Part shown: piece after piece, positions 5,663-5,744 of the stretch | How positions within the stretch are numbered: position 1 is the stretch's first letter | Layout of the letters: every line of letters begins with the position of its first letter | NCBI GenBank assembly: GCA_030743915.1 | Contig: JASLRP010000230.1 | Location: 1 to 5,744 of the forward strand | Source: SAR202 cluster bacterium | GTDB lineage: Bacteria; Chloroflexota; Dehalococcoidia; Lucifugimonadales; UBA1123 | DNA: 5,744 bases | Reading direction: 5' to 3' | The notes under the pieces: model-generated | Seen by the model: the letters and a program-made list of their open reading frames with translations, nothing else | The model's database searches: none | What the model was told of the DNA's origin: nothing | Program-made: the position numbers and the translations under genes

Positions 5663-5744
5663 CTACACAGCAGCGGTTGCGGTTGCCAACTGTCGCGCCA
5701 CGAATGCCTTCGCAAGCTCCAGAGCCTTGTCGGTTGCGTCGCTG
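5663..5744 (-). CDS. 3' end of a second, paralogous alpha/beta hydrolase (partial)
   Basis: Reading the minus strand from the right edge gives an open frame ending at TAG (5663-5665). Its last 24 residues match the C-terminus of the complete hydrolase at 19 of 24 positions, including the shared run AKAFVARQLATA and the same final valine. The similarity is clear at the DNA level as well (for example CTCCAGAG followed by CGGT at the same spacing). This is therefore the tail of a tandem paralogue whose catalytic part lies beyond the window; the equivalent of the catalytic His region is not included. It lies upstream of, and on the same strand as, the complete copy. Confidence 0.85.
   Translation of the reverse strand, partial: SDATDKALELAKAFVARQLATATAAV

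Overview
The window is a GC-rich (visibly above 55% over most genes) bacterial accessory or metabolic region. Gene content (a double-length CaiB/BaiF-type CoA transferase, an SDR oxidoreductase, a retropepsin-like protein and paralogous alpha/beta hydrolases) together with frequent TTG/GTG starts fits an environmental Chloroflexota genome such as the SAR202/Dehalococcoidia side. That assignment is inferred from gene content only and is tentative.

Layout. Positions 2-124 hold the 3' end of an unrecognised plus-strand gene. Positions 236-541 encode a small retropepsin-like (clan AA) protein that looks degenerate: the catalytic DTG reads DAG and the flap region seems to be missing. Positions 632-2914 encode a 760-residue tandem fusion of two CaiB/BaiF CoA-transferase domains. 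It is followed after 31 bases by an SDR dehydrogenase (2946-3809), probably co-transcribed. The likely job of this pair is to activate an organic acid as its CoA thioester and oxidise or reduce a hydroxyl/keto group on it; the substrate cannot be read from sequence.

After a short AT-rich gap comes a VapBC-type toxin-antitoxin pair (3884-4634). The ribbon-helix-helix antitoxin overlaps the PIN-domain toxin by 17 bases. Hand counts give about 47% GC in three 60-base stretches here, against 67% in one stretch of the CoA-transferase gene, so the module may be a later arrival.

The right end is on the minus strand: a complete HSL/BD-FAE-like alpha/beta hydrolase (4753-5622) and, upstream of it by 40 bases, the last codons of a paralogous hydrolase (5663-5744, running off the window). 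The toxin and the hydrolase converge on a compact block of two hairpins (4705-4768), which probably acts as a two-way terminator.

No rRNA, tRNA, CRISPR array, insertion sequence or attachment site was seen. The point most worth following is the CoA-transferase fusion. Only its first half keeps the catalytic aspartate, while another acidic position is kept only in the second half, suggesting an asymmetric enzyme.
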